A DNA stretch of 64,000 bases from Limnoperna fortunei (taxonomy: Eukaryota; Mollusca; Bivalvia; Mytilida; Modiolidae), in contig OX104113.1 in the NCBI GenBank assembly GCA_944474755.1, positions 48,127,644 to 48,191,643 of the forward strand. The letters run 5' to 3'. Every line of letters starts with the position of its first letter. Positions within the stretch are counted from its first letter, which is position 1. Positions 1 to 11,187 of the stretch are shown here, in pieces. Under the pieces are notes generated by a model. It ran no database searches. It was not told where the DNA came from and worked only from the letters and a program-made list of their open reading frames with translations. The translations under genes and the position numbers were made by a program.

Positions 1-819
1 GGCTTGGGTATAACTTTTTGGATAAGATTATAAGAGGTATACATCATCTTAATTTTTAGGTTTTTCAATATTTTTTAGTTTTATTGCCACTGACGAGACA
101 AAATTTGATGAAATTTTACCAATTATCTAGTTTAGCAATCTGCATTATCGAGTCATTTATCAAAAACTTTTTTTAATTCCGTTTTTAAGAGCTGTATTTT
201 GATTTATCCAATATGAAACCTCAGTGATATATTAGAACTTCAACATTACATAAAAGAGCAATCATTAATAAGTTTTTAATGTAATAAAACGAAACGGCAA
301 ACAACATTCGGTACTGAAACTACATTGTACTTTTTCTGGCTTATGTATAGAGCGGAGATTCGGGGAAAGTGGATATAGTGTCTTAGTTTAGGTTCTAGAA
401 TATTTGATCAAATACATTATTATTTATCTTCCTTTCCTTCGGAAAAAACCTGTATATCTCCTTGCGCCTATATCTTAGTAATTATGAGGTAATAGTATAA
501 TTTACGGAGCGACAGTGCGAACGTCCAGTTTTTTAAATAATTGTTACTGTTATCTGTGGTCGTATGCAGTCCGTATTATCTTAAATACAATTTTAACTCT
601 TGTAAGAAGCCTATCATATGCCGTGTGTTTAGTTGCTTAAGAAAACAGTTTTTAATCTACTAGAAAGACGGATTTTTTGAACCCGTGGTATTGATTCTGG
701 TGGTTACTTTTATGATAGCAATATAAGAATCACAACAATAGGTTAATATGACAGGGATGGGTTGCTTTGCATAAATTTTGATCGTTGTCTCTCAGAAATT
801 TACCAAAATGTTTATCATC
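1..819. other. AT-rich stretch, nothing recognised
   Basis: No open reading frame, RNA gene or repeat family could be recognised on either strand. The stretch is AT-rich and full of stop codons. Confidence 0.5.
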
Positions 820-1391
820 TATACTACTAAAATTATAGACCCCTTTTTTTAAGTGCGCATCACAAAACACAGAGAAATAATTTAATAATCGACTTTATCG
901 ATATCAACATTAAATACATCAACTGCATGTAACATTAAACATATTAAAGTACGAACTACAGCTATAGAATTCCGTCACGTGAAGCAAGCGAACAGTCGGG
1001 TAGATTCTACGAATTTTGTTTTTACTGTGCTCAGGACTGATATGAAATTAAAAAAAGAACTAAAGTTACGCTTTCACTGATTACAAATTAACATCGTAAT
1101 AAATGCTTTCTAATTAAATAATTGCCAGTTGGGTAGGCGTACGTTTGTTTTGTACCACTCACGGGTTTTCCTTGCCCTGGAAATAAATTTTTAAATGTAT
1201 AGTAGAACCGTATCCGGTACAAATTTGCGGACGTAATTAATCGTTAATTGCTTATTATTTAAAGCAATAATCGATATAAAAATAAAATATTTTGCATATG
1301 CAACATTAACTTATATGGATTAATACTGCGCTTTTTATCTGTGTTTTGTGATGCGCGCTTAAAAAAGTAGGTCTATAATTTAAGTAGTATA
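820..1391. mobile_element. MITE-1: 568-bp non-autonomous DNA transposon with TIRs and TA target site
   Basis: The ends are inverted copies of each other over about 58 bases. The left end (from 822) begins tactactaaaattatagacc, and the right end (to 1389) is its near-perfect complement, with the shared stretch gcgcatcacaaaacacaga further in. A TA dinucleotide flanks both sides (820-821 and 1390-1391), as in Tc1/mariner- and pogo-type insertions. There is no coding capacity inside. It is probably moved in trans by a transposase of that superfamily, which is inference from the TA target and TIR layout. The pogo-like relic at 19 kb is not shown to be its partner. Confidence 0.75.
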
Positions 1392-1394
1392 AAT

Positions 1395-1525
1395 ATGCAG
1401 GACGGGACAAGTTAACAACAAATAAATCAAATGGGCCAAGTGATGGGGTCTGTGAACTACAACTGGAAAGGTATGAAGGGTTGGGTACAGATGAAACATT
1501 TAGCCTTTGGTTTTAGCTGCGTTAA
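1395..1525 (-). mobile_element. SINE-A fragment
   Basis: The 3' half of a SINE-A in reverse orientation. It holds caggacgggacaagttaac, then a diverged gggatgggtcacaggg-like segment and the aaaagtatgaagggttgggta segment seen in full copies at 9.0 and 35.4 kb. It abuts MITE-1. Confidence 0.6.
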
Positions 1526-2671
1526 GTCTATTCTTTTTCGACTTTAAGATTTAAAATATTTACAATTGTAGTTTCATTTTACATACTACATCTGAAAGCT
1601 GATAAAAGAGTATTTGTGTGTTAAGTTCTATGCTGTAAAAGCTAAACATTGTGACTTTTTCAAAAGCAAATAGCTGCAATAACATTTTTCTTTTGAGTGA
1701 TATGATACGTTTCTATATAAAGGTGTGAAAAACAATAATTTATAGAAATACACTTCTTTCGTTTACTTTTAGTGTTATTGTGCCGAAAATTGTGTTACCA
1801 TCCTAAAATGTTAGAACACTGACAATAATGAGAACATATTATAATGTTTGGCCGGAATAATCTTTAAGATATAGTCTATTAACCAACATAAAATGAAATC
1901 CGATATTTCTGGTCACAATTCAATTTTTCTGTCAATTAAATGAAATATATTGCCTAATGATCGCCTAATTATGGGATATTTTCGACTTTGAACTGTCTGA
2001 CATTTTATCGTCTATGAGATTGATGAATGTGATTAACCAAGTGAATATTGCATTGAATTAATAGTGTGATTTAAATACTTATTGTATTGTTCTTAAAACA
2101 ATGCGTAAAAAGATATTTGGCAAGGAGATACTTCATCTTCCCAGTCCTTTAATTTGCATAAGTGATTATTTCCATTAAAGTGTCATATTCCTTAGCATGC
2201 AACTTTATTTCCTGTTGCTGAAACACCCAAATGTCTATACAAAAAAAAGAGATAATGTATAGCGTGTACAAAAATAAGGTGTTTAATGGGTTGTGACATT
2301 GGAAAGATATTTTGGGGACAGAAAAAGACAGGGGTTATTGATTACATTCGTGCATAGTAAAAACTTAGTACAGCGCATAGAAATTAAATGTGATAATTTG
2401 TTTTATTGGAATCACATTGTGAAAACAAGTGCAACCTTATGCCAGGAAACGTGACGAATTCCGGCTCAGTTGATTTGATGTTATTTTTAAAATGTTATAA
2501 ATCTATCGATAAAACGTACAAATTGTATCACGGAATATAACTGATTGCTATACTGTTTCAAGATATTCTAAACAAAGACCATTACTAAAACAAAAAAAAT
2601 CCCGATGTTAAATCCTTTCGGGGACAATCTGTTTTGTAAATCGGATTCATACGAACGAGGTAAATGCATGA
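1526..2671. other. AT-rich stretch, nothing recognised
   Basis: No coding, RNA or repeat structure recognised. Stops are frequent in all frames. Confidence 0.5.
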
Positions 2672-2770
2672 CAAAAATATATACATTTTAAAAAAGGATT
2701 ACTCAATAAATTTAATATTATAAAATATATACATTTTAAAAAAGATTACTCAATAAATATTTTTAAATAT
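2672..2770. repeat. Short tandem duplication, period about 54 bp
   Basis: Two adjacent copies of a unit containing aaaatatatacattttaaaa followed by gattactcaataaat. The second copy lacks one g. This is a local duplication in AT-rich DNA. Confidence 0.8.
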
Positions 2771-2944
2771 TCCCAATCATTTTAACTATTATAAATGCAT
2801 TCGATAATTTTTATTTTACTTTGGATTATGTAACCGCAGAGGTAAACGTGCACAAGTACCAAAGGGAACAACAAGTTTGTCATCGCATGCGATGGAATCA
2901 TAGATTGAATTTTTGCTTAGTCTATAAGGGAAGTTATTGGATTT

Positions 2945-3207
2945 TTTTGCTTGAATGGTGTTCATCGCCACTTTCAGCAATCTTCAGCAACATCATGGCG
3001 TCGTTTTTTATTGGGGAGGACGCCGGAGTACCCGGAGAGAAACCCCGCCCTGCGGTAGGAAAACTGGCAATTCTTGTCAAGTAAGAATAGAGTAGAATAC
3101 ACCTGACGGCATTAATTGAGACTCAAACCCGCAACCTCAGTGTTAGCAAACCACGTGATCAATAATAGATGACTAACTACCTCAACCATTCGGTCACCAA
3201 GGCTCCT
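2945..3207 (-). mobile_element. SINE-B, nearly full length
   Basis: Read on the minus strand this is a tRNA-headed SINE. The head matches the type copy at 44.5 kb (ggcctcggtggctgagtgg), then comes a core with gccggagtacccggag in reverse, and the tail contains the gccactttcagcaat motif. The tail lacks a clean caaa repeat. Open frames at 2821-3084 and 3112-3330 cross it and are by-products of the repeat. Confidence 0.8.
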
Positions 3208-3798
3208 ATAAAGAAAGTCAGATCGAACATTTGGCAAATAGTTTCTGCGAGACAAAACATTTGTAGTGACAAAAAAATATGTAACTAGGATTATAGGACT
3301 TATTTCAAATGTAACACTCACTATGCGCAACAGTCAGGTGTTCGGTATTAATACCGCAACCTCAAGATTTTTGCTGCTCGAGTTGTTTATGAAGCTATAA
3401 AATATGTTAAAATCACTTTGATAAAAATAAAGTTCACTCTAGAGCTTGTTTTGTGGCAACTAACATACATAACAAGTTATATTTAGAAACAGTAGAAAAC
3501 TTACTGGAAGGCGTTTTCCAAAAACTTTCAAATTGAAACAGTGGTTTACATAAAAGCTTATGTAGCTTTTGTATATAGGAACAAAATTTCTAAATGCTCC
3601 TCGTCACGAAGCTACAGTTCAAATGCGAGCTTTGTATACTATTAATTAAATTGAATAAGCTGCTTAAATTTTTCATTTTTTGTAATTGTCATATTAATGA
3701 ATGTATATCAAAACGATTTTCATTTGACGCTGTATCTTTTATATATAATTCGTCTAAACACATAAAAAATAGCAAAGAAAACCGAGCGATAAGACATT
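3208..3798. other. AT-rich stretch, nothing recognised
   Basis: Only short chance frames; no repeat family recognised. Confidence 0.5.
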
Positions 3799-4955
3799 AA
3801 CCCGAACCCAATAAAAACCATGGATGCACTCAGGTGCTCCGGATGAGTAAGCACTGCCTGCATCGTACCCGTCGAGTAACTCATTGTAATGTCTTGGGAA
3901 AAGTCAAATTTAGGAATAGGAAACTCTTACTACGACTCAGCGAAAATATCAGATCGTATACGAGACCCTGATTTCCCTGAGCGATCAATTAAGTCATGGT
4001 GACGACCATAGAACTTCTGGAGTGATAACATCAACCTACTTACAACAAACCTTTGTTTGAGTAGTTTACATGTAGCAGTAGGCAGCAATGATCGGTCTTA
4101 AAAACTCAGAATACCGATCGCAGGATACCATACGATGGAGCTGCTGAAAAGTTGCTGTTGTTGAACGGAAAGTTGACAATTGGAAAGTTGAAGTAAACAC
4201 GTTTGTCTAGAATCAAGTTTTGTAGTTTTCCCCGAGTCTATTTCTAGAAGGTCTAAGCAAGAGGCTGACCGTAGTGTATTGGTGTGTCTTTAATTTCATG
4301 CTCGCTAGTGTCAATTGAATGTAAATAGTCACCAAATTTAGCATTGTTGAGGGACAAACATCATCAATATAGCGGAACGTGAAATTAAGTCTGGACCAGT
4401 GTCTTTTCCTTCTTTTTCAGCAAGCCTTCTAGGGATTCGGCCTCATAAGAGTACAAAAACAGGTCGACGAGGAGAAGAGCACAATTAATTTTCCGTTGAT
4501 TTATTGTTTGTTAACTTGTTCCCGTCCTGAATATATCTGAAATACTGCTCGCTGGACGTAAAGCAGACATCCAATCAAACAATCAATCAATAATCTCCTC
4601 TTTGAAAGCGCAGTGAATGAGTAAGTAGGATTGCCAGGTAAACTGTCTGTCCATGTCTAACTCATTATAACGTAAATATAAAGTAATTAGGGCCTTATCT
4701 GCTGGCACAACATATTTGTCATGAATGTCAAAGTTTTAAGAGCATCAAGATGTCTGAAAATTGAAAATGCTTTCGTACTCATGGACCTTCTTAAATGACT
4801 TATTTATATTTGAATCGATAACAACAAAGCCTTTTCCCACACGGACAAGGTATCAACCTTCTGGACTTCTTGCTTTGTCCATTTTGTGGCATAGTCCTCT
4901 ATTGAAGTCATCAATAATTTAGAGTTATAAATTACAGTTGACACGCCACCCATTT
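3799..4955 (-). pseudogene. Penelope-like reverse transcriptase relic
   Basis: Reading the minus strand from the high-coordinate end, pieces of a reverse transcriptase appear in the expected order but in shifting frames. At 4590-4720 there is a PADKA segment followed by NELDMDRQ. At about 4330-4410 the catalytic-region motif NFTFRYIDDV is followed, one frame over, by LNNAKFGDYLHSI. Near 4200-4260 comes FNFPIVNFPF, and near 4010-3960 KFYGRHHDLIDRS. The order and motifs resemble the Penelope-like RTs common in mollusc and cnidarian genomes; this is recalled family knowledge, not a search. Many stops and frameshifts make it inactive. The 3' end (cccgaacccaataaaaacc on the plus strand at 3799) recurs at 63,474. 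A SINE-A tail interrupts it at 4489-4590. Confidence 0.65.
4489..4590 (+). mobile_element. SINE-A 3' tail, 5'-truncated
   Basis: It starts at ttttccgttgatttattg and runs through cgtcctgaatatatctgaa to a caat/caaac repeat. Only the last 100 bases of the element are present, as expected for a 5'-truncated retroposition. It lies inside the Penelope-like relic. Confidence 0.8.
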
Positions 4956-5194
4956 TTCTGATGTTGAGGATGTCCACGACATATGTAGAATATTTACCAA
5001 CACATTTCTTGATATCTCAAGGGAAAACATTTCATCCAAAATGGTTACTATGCGAACTTATTAGTAGAAAAATTCGTAGAAGAGATAGATTAGGAAAAAA
5101 ACTTTTAAGTCAGAAAAAGCAGATACAGATAATTAAGTGTAAAAAATAAAGAAAAAAGTAAAAAAACTTAAAGAAAAGCTGCAAAATACCTCAT

Positions 5195-5551
5195 TAAAAT
5201 TATATCTTTCACTAGCTTCCTCCCCCTTTTTGTTATTGTCGCTGTGAAGATCTAACAGCATTCCATTACAGGTTATCTCAGATTGAACTTATGTATTGAC
5301 CAACCAAAAACTGTTTTCACCAACATTTGATTTTGGGGTATCCTCGGTCTGATTTGGAATCTCTCTGGCATTATTGTACCTTTTTCTAACTAAACTCCAA
5401 GTTAAGATAAAAGCTTACGTTCGATTAGTTAATTGTTTGAGGATATTTATATCAAAAGTTCAATCTGAGATGAACTGTAATGTGATGTTGTTAGATAGTA
5501 TAATCACAGCGACAATAACAAAAATGGGGATCTAGTGAAAGATTTAATTTT
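5195..5551. mobile_element. MITE-2: inverted-repeat element with about 95-bp arms
   Basis: The left arm (about 5198-5295) holds atctttcactag, tttttgttattgtcgctgtg and atctcagattgaactt. The right arm (about 5452-5548) holds the complements of all three in reverse order. The arms are diverged by indels. The middle (about 5300-5450) has no coding potential. No clear target-site duplication was found, so the exact ends are approximate. Confidence 0.65.
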
Positions 5552-5872
5552 ATTTTATTGGCTGCAAAAGAAAAATGTGAAAATTACCTTGATAATATAT
5601 ATTATATTAGATAATGCTGCAAACCCTAAGACATACGGGAAAATTAGGAAATTAAGAAAATGCTAATAAAGGCTGTTCTAATATCCCCCGCTTCAGCTTA
5701 TAATTAAAAATCATTTGAAAGATGTTGTATATGGGAACGTCGTGAAATGTAAGTTATCGAGTAAGTATTCTAGACAAATTCTTTCATCACAGGATGAAAA
5801 TATTACTCTCGCGGATTTTGAACTTAATAAATATACATTTGAACAACATTGTTGTCAGTAAAGGTGATTAAA

Positions 5873-5893
5873 TATATATATATATATATATAA
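5873..5893. repeat. (AT)n microsatellite
   Basis: Run of about ten AT dinucleotides. Confidence 0.9.
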
Positions 5894-6939
5894 AGTATAT
5901 AAAGTTTTATTAGATTCTAATAAGGCATTAGGGGCAGACATAATAATCCACAAAATGTGTCCTTAAAAATTGCAATGCCACTTCAATAGATCTTTTATTA
6001 ATCCCAGCACCAATGTTAATACCTATCTAGTTGCAATTTTTAAAAAGAGCGACAGTTAAATACAGTATAATGAAAGAACAATAGCCCTCATTAACTGTGT
6101 TATTTATGAATGTTTTATGCAAAGAAATAATCTATATATCAATCGTTCTTTTTCCTGACTGTTCCACAGTCAACAAGTTGTAGGAAATATACAACTGTAT
6201 TTTCAATTTGCTCAATTGCTTTATTTTCAAAAAGGATTCGCCAAATTTTCGCAAAAAGGACTATTATATAATCGTATGGTGTGAATAAAAAATTATTAGA
6301 ATTGTTTAAAAACTATCTAGAAAAATACGCAGCAAATAGTAGTTATCAAGCAATCGTCACCAGAGATTTGCAATGTATATGCTGGTGTTCCTCACCGATC
6401 GTTATTGGGTCCAATATTATTTAGTATATATATTAATGATATAGCTGAAAATCTTGATTCTCTTTGCTTAATTTGCTGACGACACGTCGTGACGGTCCAC
6501 ATATACAATATGTGATTAGGATTTTAGAGAGCTGAATGATTGTTCAATGAAACGATAAATGTCGTTTAAACCCTGAAAAAACGTAAATTGGTATTTTCAA
6601 ATATAATACATTCGAGATAAGTTTAGCACTTAATGGCAAAGATATTCCAGTTACTAATTTCATCAATAAACATCAAGGATTTGCAGTGATGTGGAACATA
6701 GATGCAAATGTTACATTTAGTGTTTGTAGGCACCTGAACGTACCCAGATAACTCATCGAAAACTAGAACAATTCTAATTCTTTATAAGTCTTCATACGAC
6801 CACATTTTCAGTATGCCCTGTGATATTTGGGACAACCTTGGTTCGGATTACTGCAAGAAACTCGAGTTACTGCAGTTAGAAGCTGCTCGTATCGTCACAG
6901 GCATACTTACTTTTACTAATACAATTAATATTTATACTG
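5890..6939 (+). pseudogene. Old non-LTR reverse transcriptase relic, 5' part
   Basis: A heavily decayed plus-strand RT. Near 5898 the segment KVLLDSNKALGAD matches the fingers-domain start of many CR1/L2/Rex-like RTs. At 6300-6330 comes LFKNYLEK. At 6374-6440 the motif YAGVPHRSLLGPILFSIYIND is clear, and one frame over at 6469-6486 comes the catalytic FADDTS. Downstream, 6790-6920 reads YDHIFSMPCDIWDNLG and then KLELLQLEAARIVTG, the usual thumb/C-terminal region. Stops and frameshifts occur throughout. The sequence resumes at 11,188 after a 4.2-kb LINE insertion. Clade assignment is uncertain. Confidence 0.75.
6925..6939. repeat. 15-bp target-site duplication, left copy
   Basis: ttaatatttatactg, repeated exactly at 11,173-11,187. 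It brackets LINE copy 1. Confidence 0.9.
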
Positions 6940-7106
6940 GTTGGTTGGTTGTTGTTTAACGTCCAGCTAGCAATATTTCAGCTATATTCAGGACGTGAAA
7001 ATTGTAGTTTTTAACTTATTACTAAGTCATGCCTCCCTTTTATACTAAAACGTAATCTCGTACAATAATATGAGAATATATACATATAAAAAATGTTACT
7101 TAAAAC

Positions 7107-7266
7107 AAATATCTTCGGCACAATGGCACTATGTGACAAGGATTCTGTGTAAGTTTCATCAAATTCCATTCAGTGGTGTAGGAGGAGTTGCAAATAAGAG
7201 AAAGTGTAACGGACAGACGGACACCCCCATCACAATACACCCCCGTTTATTCAAGCGATGGTATAA
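7107..7266. repeat. Dispersed repeat fragment inside LINE copy 1
   Basis: Contains agtttcatcaaattccattc, aggaggagttgc and aacggacagacggacac, motifs of a repeat widespread in mollusc DNA. Copy 2 has RNase H sequence at this place. It therefore marks a replacement or insertion plus deletion. Confidence 0.6.
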
Positions 7267-7320
7267 CAAAACAACCATAATCCAATTTAGATCAAACCAG
7301 CGATCTATTTAGATTAAGTA

Positions 7321-8489
7321 AAACGTCGCACTCAGCACCAAAGTCGGTACTGGCTACTTCTTTTAAAATATCTAATGACTTTAGGGATTTATTTTTTAAC
7401 ATTTTAATATGGGGAAGAAGGTGAGCTTTGAATCAAATATTAAACAAAGAAAAGTAGTTTCTCTCACAACTTTTATAGGATTGTTGTATAATGTAAGTTC
7501 GGGATCTGGATGCAGTTTTCTTTTGTTTCAAAAATGCATGCCAACAGTTTTGGCAGTGGAGAATTCAAAACCATTCTCCATTGCCCATTTTTCTATTTTA
7601 TTTAAACATAACTGTAGTTGACGTTCAATATTGTTCATGTTTTTTTCTCGATAATAAATGAGAAAATCGTCAAAATATAGAGAACCATCAATATTATCTT
7701 TCAAGACTTGAGCAAGGCTATTAATTTTAATACTGAATAAAGTAACATGCTGCCTTGAGGAACACCCATTTCTTGTTCTAAAGGGTCAGATAGAGTTGAA
7801 TTCACACGAACTTTAAATTCTCAATCAGACAAAAAATTTGAAATGAAGATAAGAAGTCTACCTTTCAACCCCATATCAAAAAGATCCTTTAAAATCCCAT
7901 ATTTCCATGTTGTGTCGTAAGCTTTTTCTAAATCGAAAAAGATCGAAACAACATGTTCATTTTTTGCAAATGCGTTTCTTATGCATGTTTTAAAACGCAC
8001 CAGATGAACTAGGGTACTTCGCTCTTGTCTAAATCCACATTGGATATTGGACAGAAGGTTGTTTGATTCTAAAAACCAGACAAGGCGATCATTGATCATC
8101 CTTTCCATGGTTTTCCAAAGACAGCTTGTGAGGGATATAGGCCGATAGTTAGACGCATCCGAGTGATCTTTTCCTGGTTTTGGAATAGGCACAACAGTGG
8201 CCATTGTCCAAATAAATGGTAAGTCACCCGTTTCCCAAATGTTGTTAAGAAGATTCAGAAGACATTGGAGAAAAGATTGTGGCAGATGTTTGAGTAGTTG
8301 ATAATGGATGTCATCTGGACCACATGCAGTATCGTGAGATTTGTTCAGTGAAGTTTTTATCTCTTCCAAAGAAAAAGGTGTATTATAATCTTCTAATTTT
8401 TTTGACTGGAAATTAAGTTGATTTTTCTTTTTGAATTTTGATCCGCTGAAAATTGGGATGATAATTTTCAGCAGAGGAGTGTGTTGCAA
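7321..8489 (-). pseudogene. Reverse transcriptase of LINE copy 1
   Basis: The open part 7821-8489 encodes 222 residues of RT palm and fingers: KSHDTACGPDDIHYQLLKHL, then NYRPISLTSC, then ERMINDRLVWFLE, then a GFRQERST segment and the motif FFDLEKAYDT that carries the first catalytic Asp. Below 7820 the frame breaks. At 7648-7684 the YxDD box is present as LYFDDFLIYYR, and 7409-7621 covers the region after it in another frame. The enzyme would reverse-transcribe the element's RNA at the nicked target. This copy is inactive because of the frameshift before the FDD box and the missing RNase H. Confidence 0.9.
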
Positions 8490-9019
8490 ATGTTTCGGTC
8501 AAATTATTTGATATGTCTGACTCTGATGTTAACAAGTCTTGTCCATCCTTTAAATGATGGCCATTTGCTTGACTGTTTTAACTTTTAATTTTACGAATCA
8601 TGTTCCAAATTTTATTCATAGGGGCATGGTTACATGTGTACTTAATTTAGGAACAAAGTTACGCCAAGAGGTGCGTCGTCTTTGTTTCGTTACCCTGCGA
8701 GCTTTTGCTCGAAAAATTCGGAACTGGTAAAGATTATTTTGAGTTGGATGTTTATTAAAGTGTCGTTTGGCCTTTTTCCGGTCCTTAATAGAGTCCTGAC
8801 AGCTGTCATCGAACGATGGTTTACTATGATGTTTTGCATTTGTCGAGGTCTTAGGAACTGTTTCGTCAGCAATTGAAATAAATGTTTCGTTGAATTTTAA
8901 AATTGAATCAGAAATAGTTTCAAAAGTATCCGAGTTTAGTAGTTGTTCGAATAGAGGCCAATTGTCTTTGTTAAATTTATACCGAGCGGTTCGTTCTGTG
9001 ACGGAGGATTACAAAGATT

Positions 9020-9031
9020 CCTATATAATGG
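9020..9031. repeat. 12-bp target-site duplication, left copy
   Basis: cctatataatgg, repeated exactly at 9426-9437. LINE copy 2 has the uninterrupted site near 52,530. Confidence 0.9.
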
Positions 9032-9425
9032 TGATTGATTGATTGGATGTCTGCTTTTCGTCCTGCTAGCAGTATTTTAGCTATATTCAGGACGGGAACA
9101 AGTTAACAAACAATAAATTAATGAAAAATGGGGTGGGATGGGTCACAGGGAATACAATTTTGACCTCCACTGATAAAGTATGGAGTTTTGGGTAGGGGCG
9201 GAAAATTTACCCTTTTGCAATGAGCCTACCCTTTTCGAAATCTTCAAAAGGGACTCTATTGTGCAAGGAGCGTGGCACTTTCCAAACACGTCACCCACTA
9301 CGGTCCGCGGTAAGGCTTCCCGTATTATGACCTGACAGCCCCCCCCAACGAGAGGGTCTCTACCCGGGAACGCGCTGAGCTGCTCTGTGGGTAGAGAACT
9401 GGGAACCCTCCCAGTATGGTCCCAG
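9032..9425 (-). mobile_element. SINE-A, full length (394 bp), inside LINE copy 1
   Basis: Flanked by a perfect 12-bp duplication. On the minus strand it begins ctgggaccatactgggaggg, continues through a body with acgctccttgcac and attttccgcccctaccc, and ends in cgtcctgaatatagc, a ggacg motif and a caat repeat. The 5' head has a small inverted pair (ctggga/tcccag) but no clear tRNA-type A and B boxes. The empty site in LINE copy 2 shows that it arrived after LINE copy 1 was in place. Confidence 0.9.
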
Positions 9426-9426
9426 C

Positions 9427-9710
9427 CTATATAATGGGAAAGTGATCACTGCCGCAGAGATCGTCATAGAAATTCCATGAGAAATCAGGCAGCAGAGAAA
9501 GATCTGCTATTGTAAGATCAATAGCCGAATATGATCCATTGCCAGGATGTAAATATGTATTAGTTACATCATTAAAAATGCACAGATCTTCCTGATTTAT
9601 CAAGCCTTCAATAAGTTTATCTTTGCCCCATAAAGGGTTGTGTCCATTGAAGTCCTCAAGTAATATATAAGGGGCCGGAAGCTGATCAGTGAGGTGTTTC
9701 AACTGATTTA
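9427..9710 (-). pseudogene. AP-type endonuclease C-terminal part of LINE copy 1
   Basis: The 91-residue open frame reads LLEDFNGHNPLWG, AIDLTIADLSLLPD and GSDHFPII. These are the conserved Asn, Asp and His positions of the exonuclease-endonuclease-phosphatase fold that nicks target DNA in jockey-type LINEs (usual form GDFNAHHxxWG and SDHxPI). The N-terminal part (about 9710-10,000) is degraded. The SINE-A insertion at 9032-9425 separates it from the RT. Confidence 0.85.
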
Positions 9711-10084
9711 AATTTAGTGAAGAATTCGGAGGGATATACAGAGAGCATAAAGTAATTATTTTGTCTAAAGATATTCTAACAGCAACCGTCTGAAGATCAG
9801 TGTTGAGATCTACAGTGCTATGTAGAACTTGATCTTTTACAAGAATGGTAGAGCCGCCAGCAGTTCTATCATTCTCTCCTACATATGTGCTGTATATAGA
9901 GTAGTTTTTTAAAGATATGTTATCACTTCGTTTTAGGCGGGATTCTTAGAGGCAAAATGCAACAGGAAGAAAAACTTTATTCCGCCGGTTTCTGCTGGGG
10001 AATCTACTTTTAGATTCAGTATCTTGGGGTAGTCTATCAATGGGATCGCCCCAGATAGTAGTGTCTAGATTATCTAGACTGCCA

Positions 10085-10790
10085 AATCCTTTTTTATTTG
10101 CGTTTGCATTTGAATTAGAGTTAAATTTGCATTGTTTGTGGTGCTTGAAGAAGTTGATGGTTTATTTTGATTTGATGTTGAAGAAGTAGAATTAGAGATG
10201 AGGAAGATTTCCGGGATGAAACGATTTTGTCAATTGTTTCAACTGGAAGTCGTTCTGGGTCTTTTTTACCAATAGGCCAGGTGATCATAATTTGCGTTTC
10301 CGATGTCACATAACGCGTTTGGTCACGCTGGCGTATGATGTCACAGAAGATGATGAATTGCTCGCCGAACTGTACAGACGACGAGCCTCAGGGTAGGTGA
10401 TGTTTTTCTCGGTTTTAATTTTTGGATTTCGTTTTCTTTTCTTAAGTGCTGACAGTCTTTTGAGGAGGACATGTGGGCTTCACCATAGTTAGCACATTTT
10501 GGAGTTTTAGTGCATGTAAAGCCCTCATGCCCTGGCTATGTACACCTAAAACATACGAGTGTGCCTTTACATTGTCCTTTTTCCGTGTCCAAATTTCTGA
10601 CATTTAAAGAAGCGCACAGGGTTGGGAATATATGCGCTAACTTCAATATTTTGGATACCTATTTTGATTGATTGGGGGACAGTTGGAGAGTTAAAATTTA
10701 GAAGGAAGGTGTTCAGTTTAACCTGATCTGTTGGCAATAAATATTGTAACTTTTGTAATACTCTGTACAGATCTCGTCGTCAGTAAGCTC
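10085..10790 (-). pseudogene. ORF1 (gag-like, zinc-knuckle) relic of LINE copy 1
   Basis: On the minus strand, 10,630-10,480 reads NPVRFFKCQKFGHG, then after frameshifts a VCFRC remnant and CTKTPKCANYGEAHMSSSKDC, which are degenerate CCHC knuckles of a LINE nucleic-acid-binding ORF1. One knuckle Cys is Tyr (CANY), which would spoil zinc binding. Upstream, 10,650-10,760 encodes LNFSNCPPI-like residues matching the FNSPTL region of copy 2. The start lies in a deletion near 10,790. ORF1 would coat element RNA. Confidence 0.75.
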
Positions 10791-11187
10791 GGGTTGCAAC
10801 ACACGGCAAATATGTCGCATCTATGAAGTTTTGCCCTTCAGCCACCGCCTTCTTTTCAAATCCTTTAAGGAACTGTCTATCAAATAGTAAGTACATTTCA
10901 TGGAATAGTTTGAAACAGCTAAAATGAGATGGATTCACAAAGGACAAGACATGATATGCCGATTTATCGAAGTCGGGGCTAACTTGATTTCCCGTCTAGA
11001 AAAAGTAAGGGTACAGTAGGTTATCAAGACCGTTTACCCGGCCTACTGAAATCCCGTCCTGTAATCGACACAGGTCGCAACACACGGCAAGTGTTGCCTC
11101 TGTAAGCTGACTCTTACTGCAAGCTGAGGAAGCCATGGGCCTGTTCTCCTGTTCCCCGGGTCCCACACGTGGTTAATATTTATACTG

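Larger units (their letters stand above)
6940..11172 (-). mobile_element. LINE copy 1 (jockey/I type), full-ended but internally deleted
   Basis: A minus-strand non-LTR retrotransposon bounded by a perfect 15-bp target-site duplication. Its 3' end (6940-7106) carries the tail shared with the SINEs. Its 5' end (10,790-11,172) aligns with copy 2 and ends at the same gggtcccac boundary. Compared with copy 2 it lacks the RNase H region (about 1.28 kb, replaced by an unrelated repeat at 7107-7265) and about 0.8 kb of the 5' region/ORF1 start near 10,790. A SINE-A is inserted at 9032-9425. All reading frames are broken. Because both termini and the duplication are intact, it was a complete insertion that decayed afterwards. 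Confidence 0.9.
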
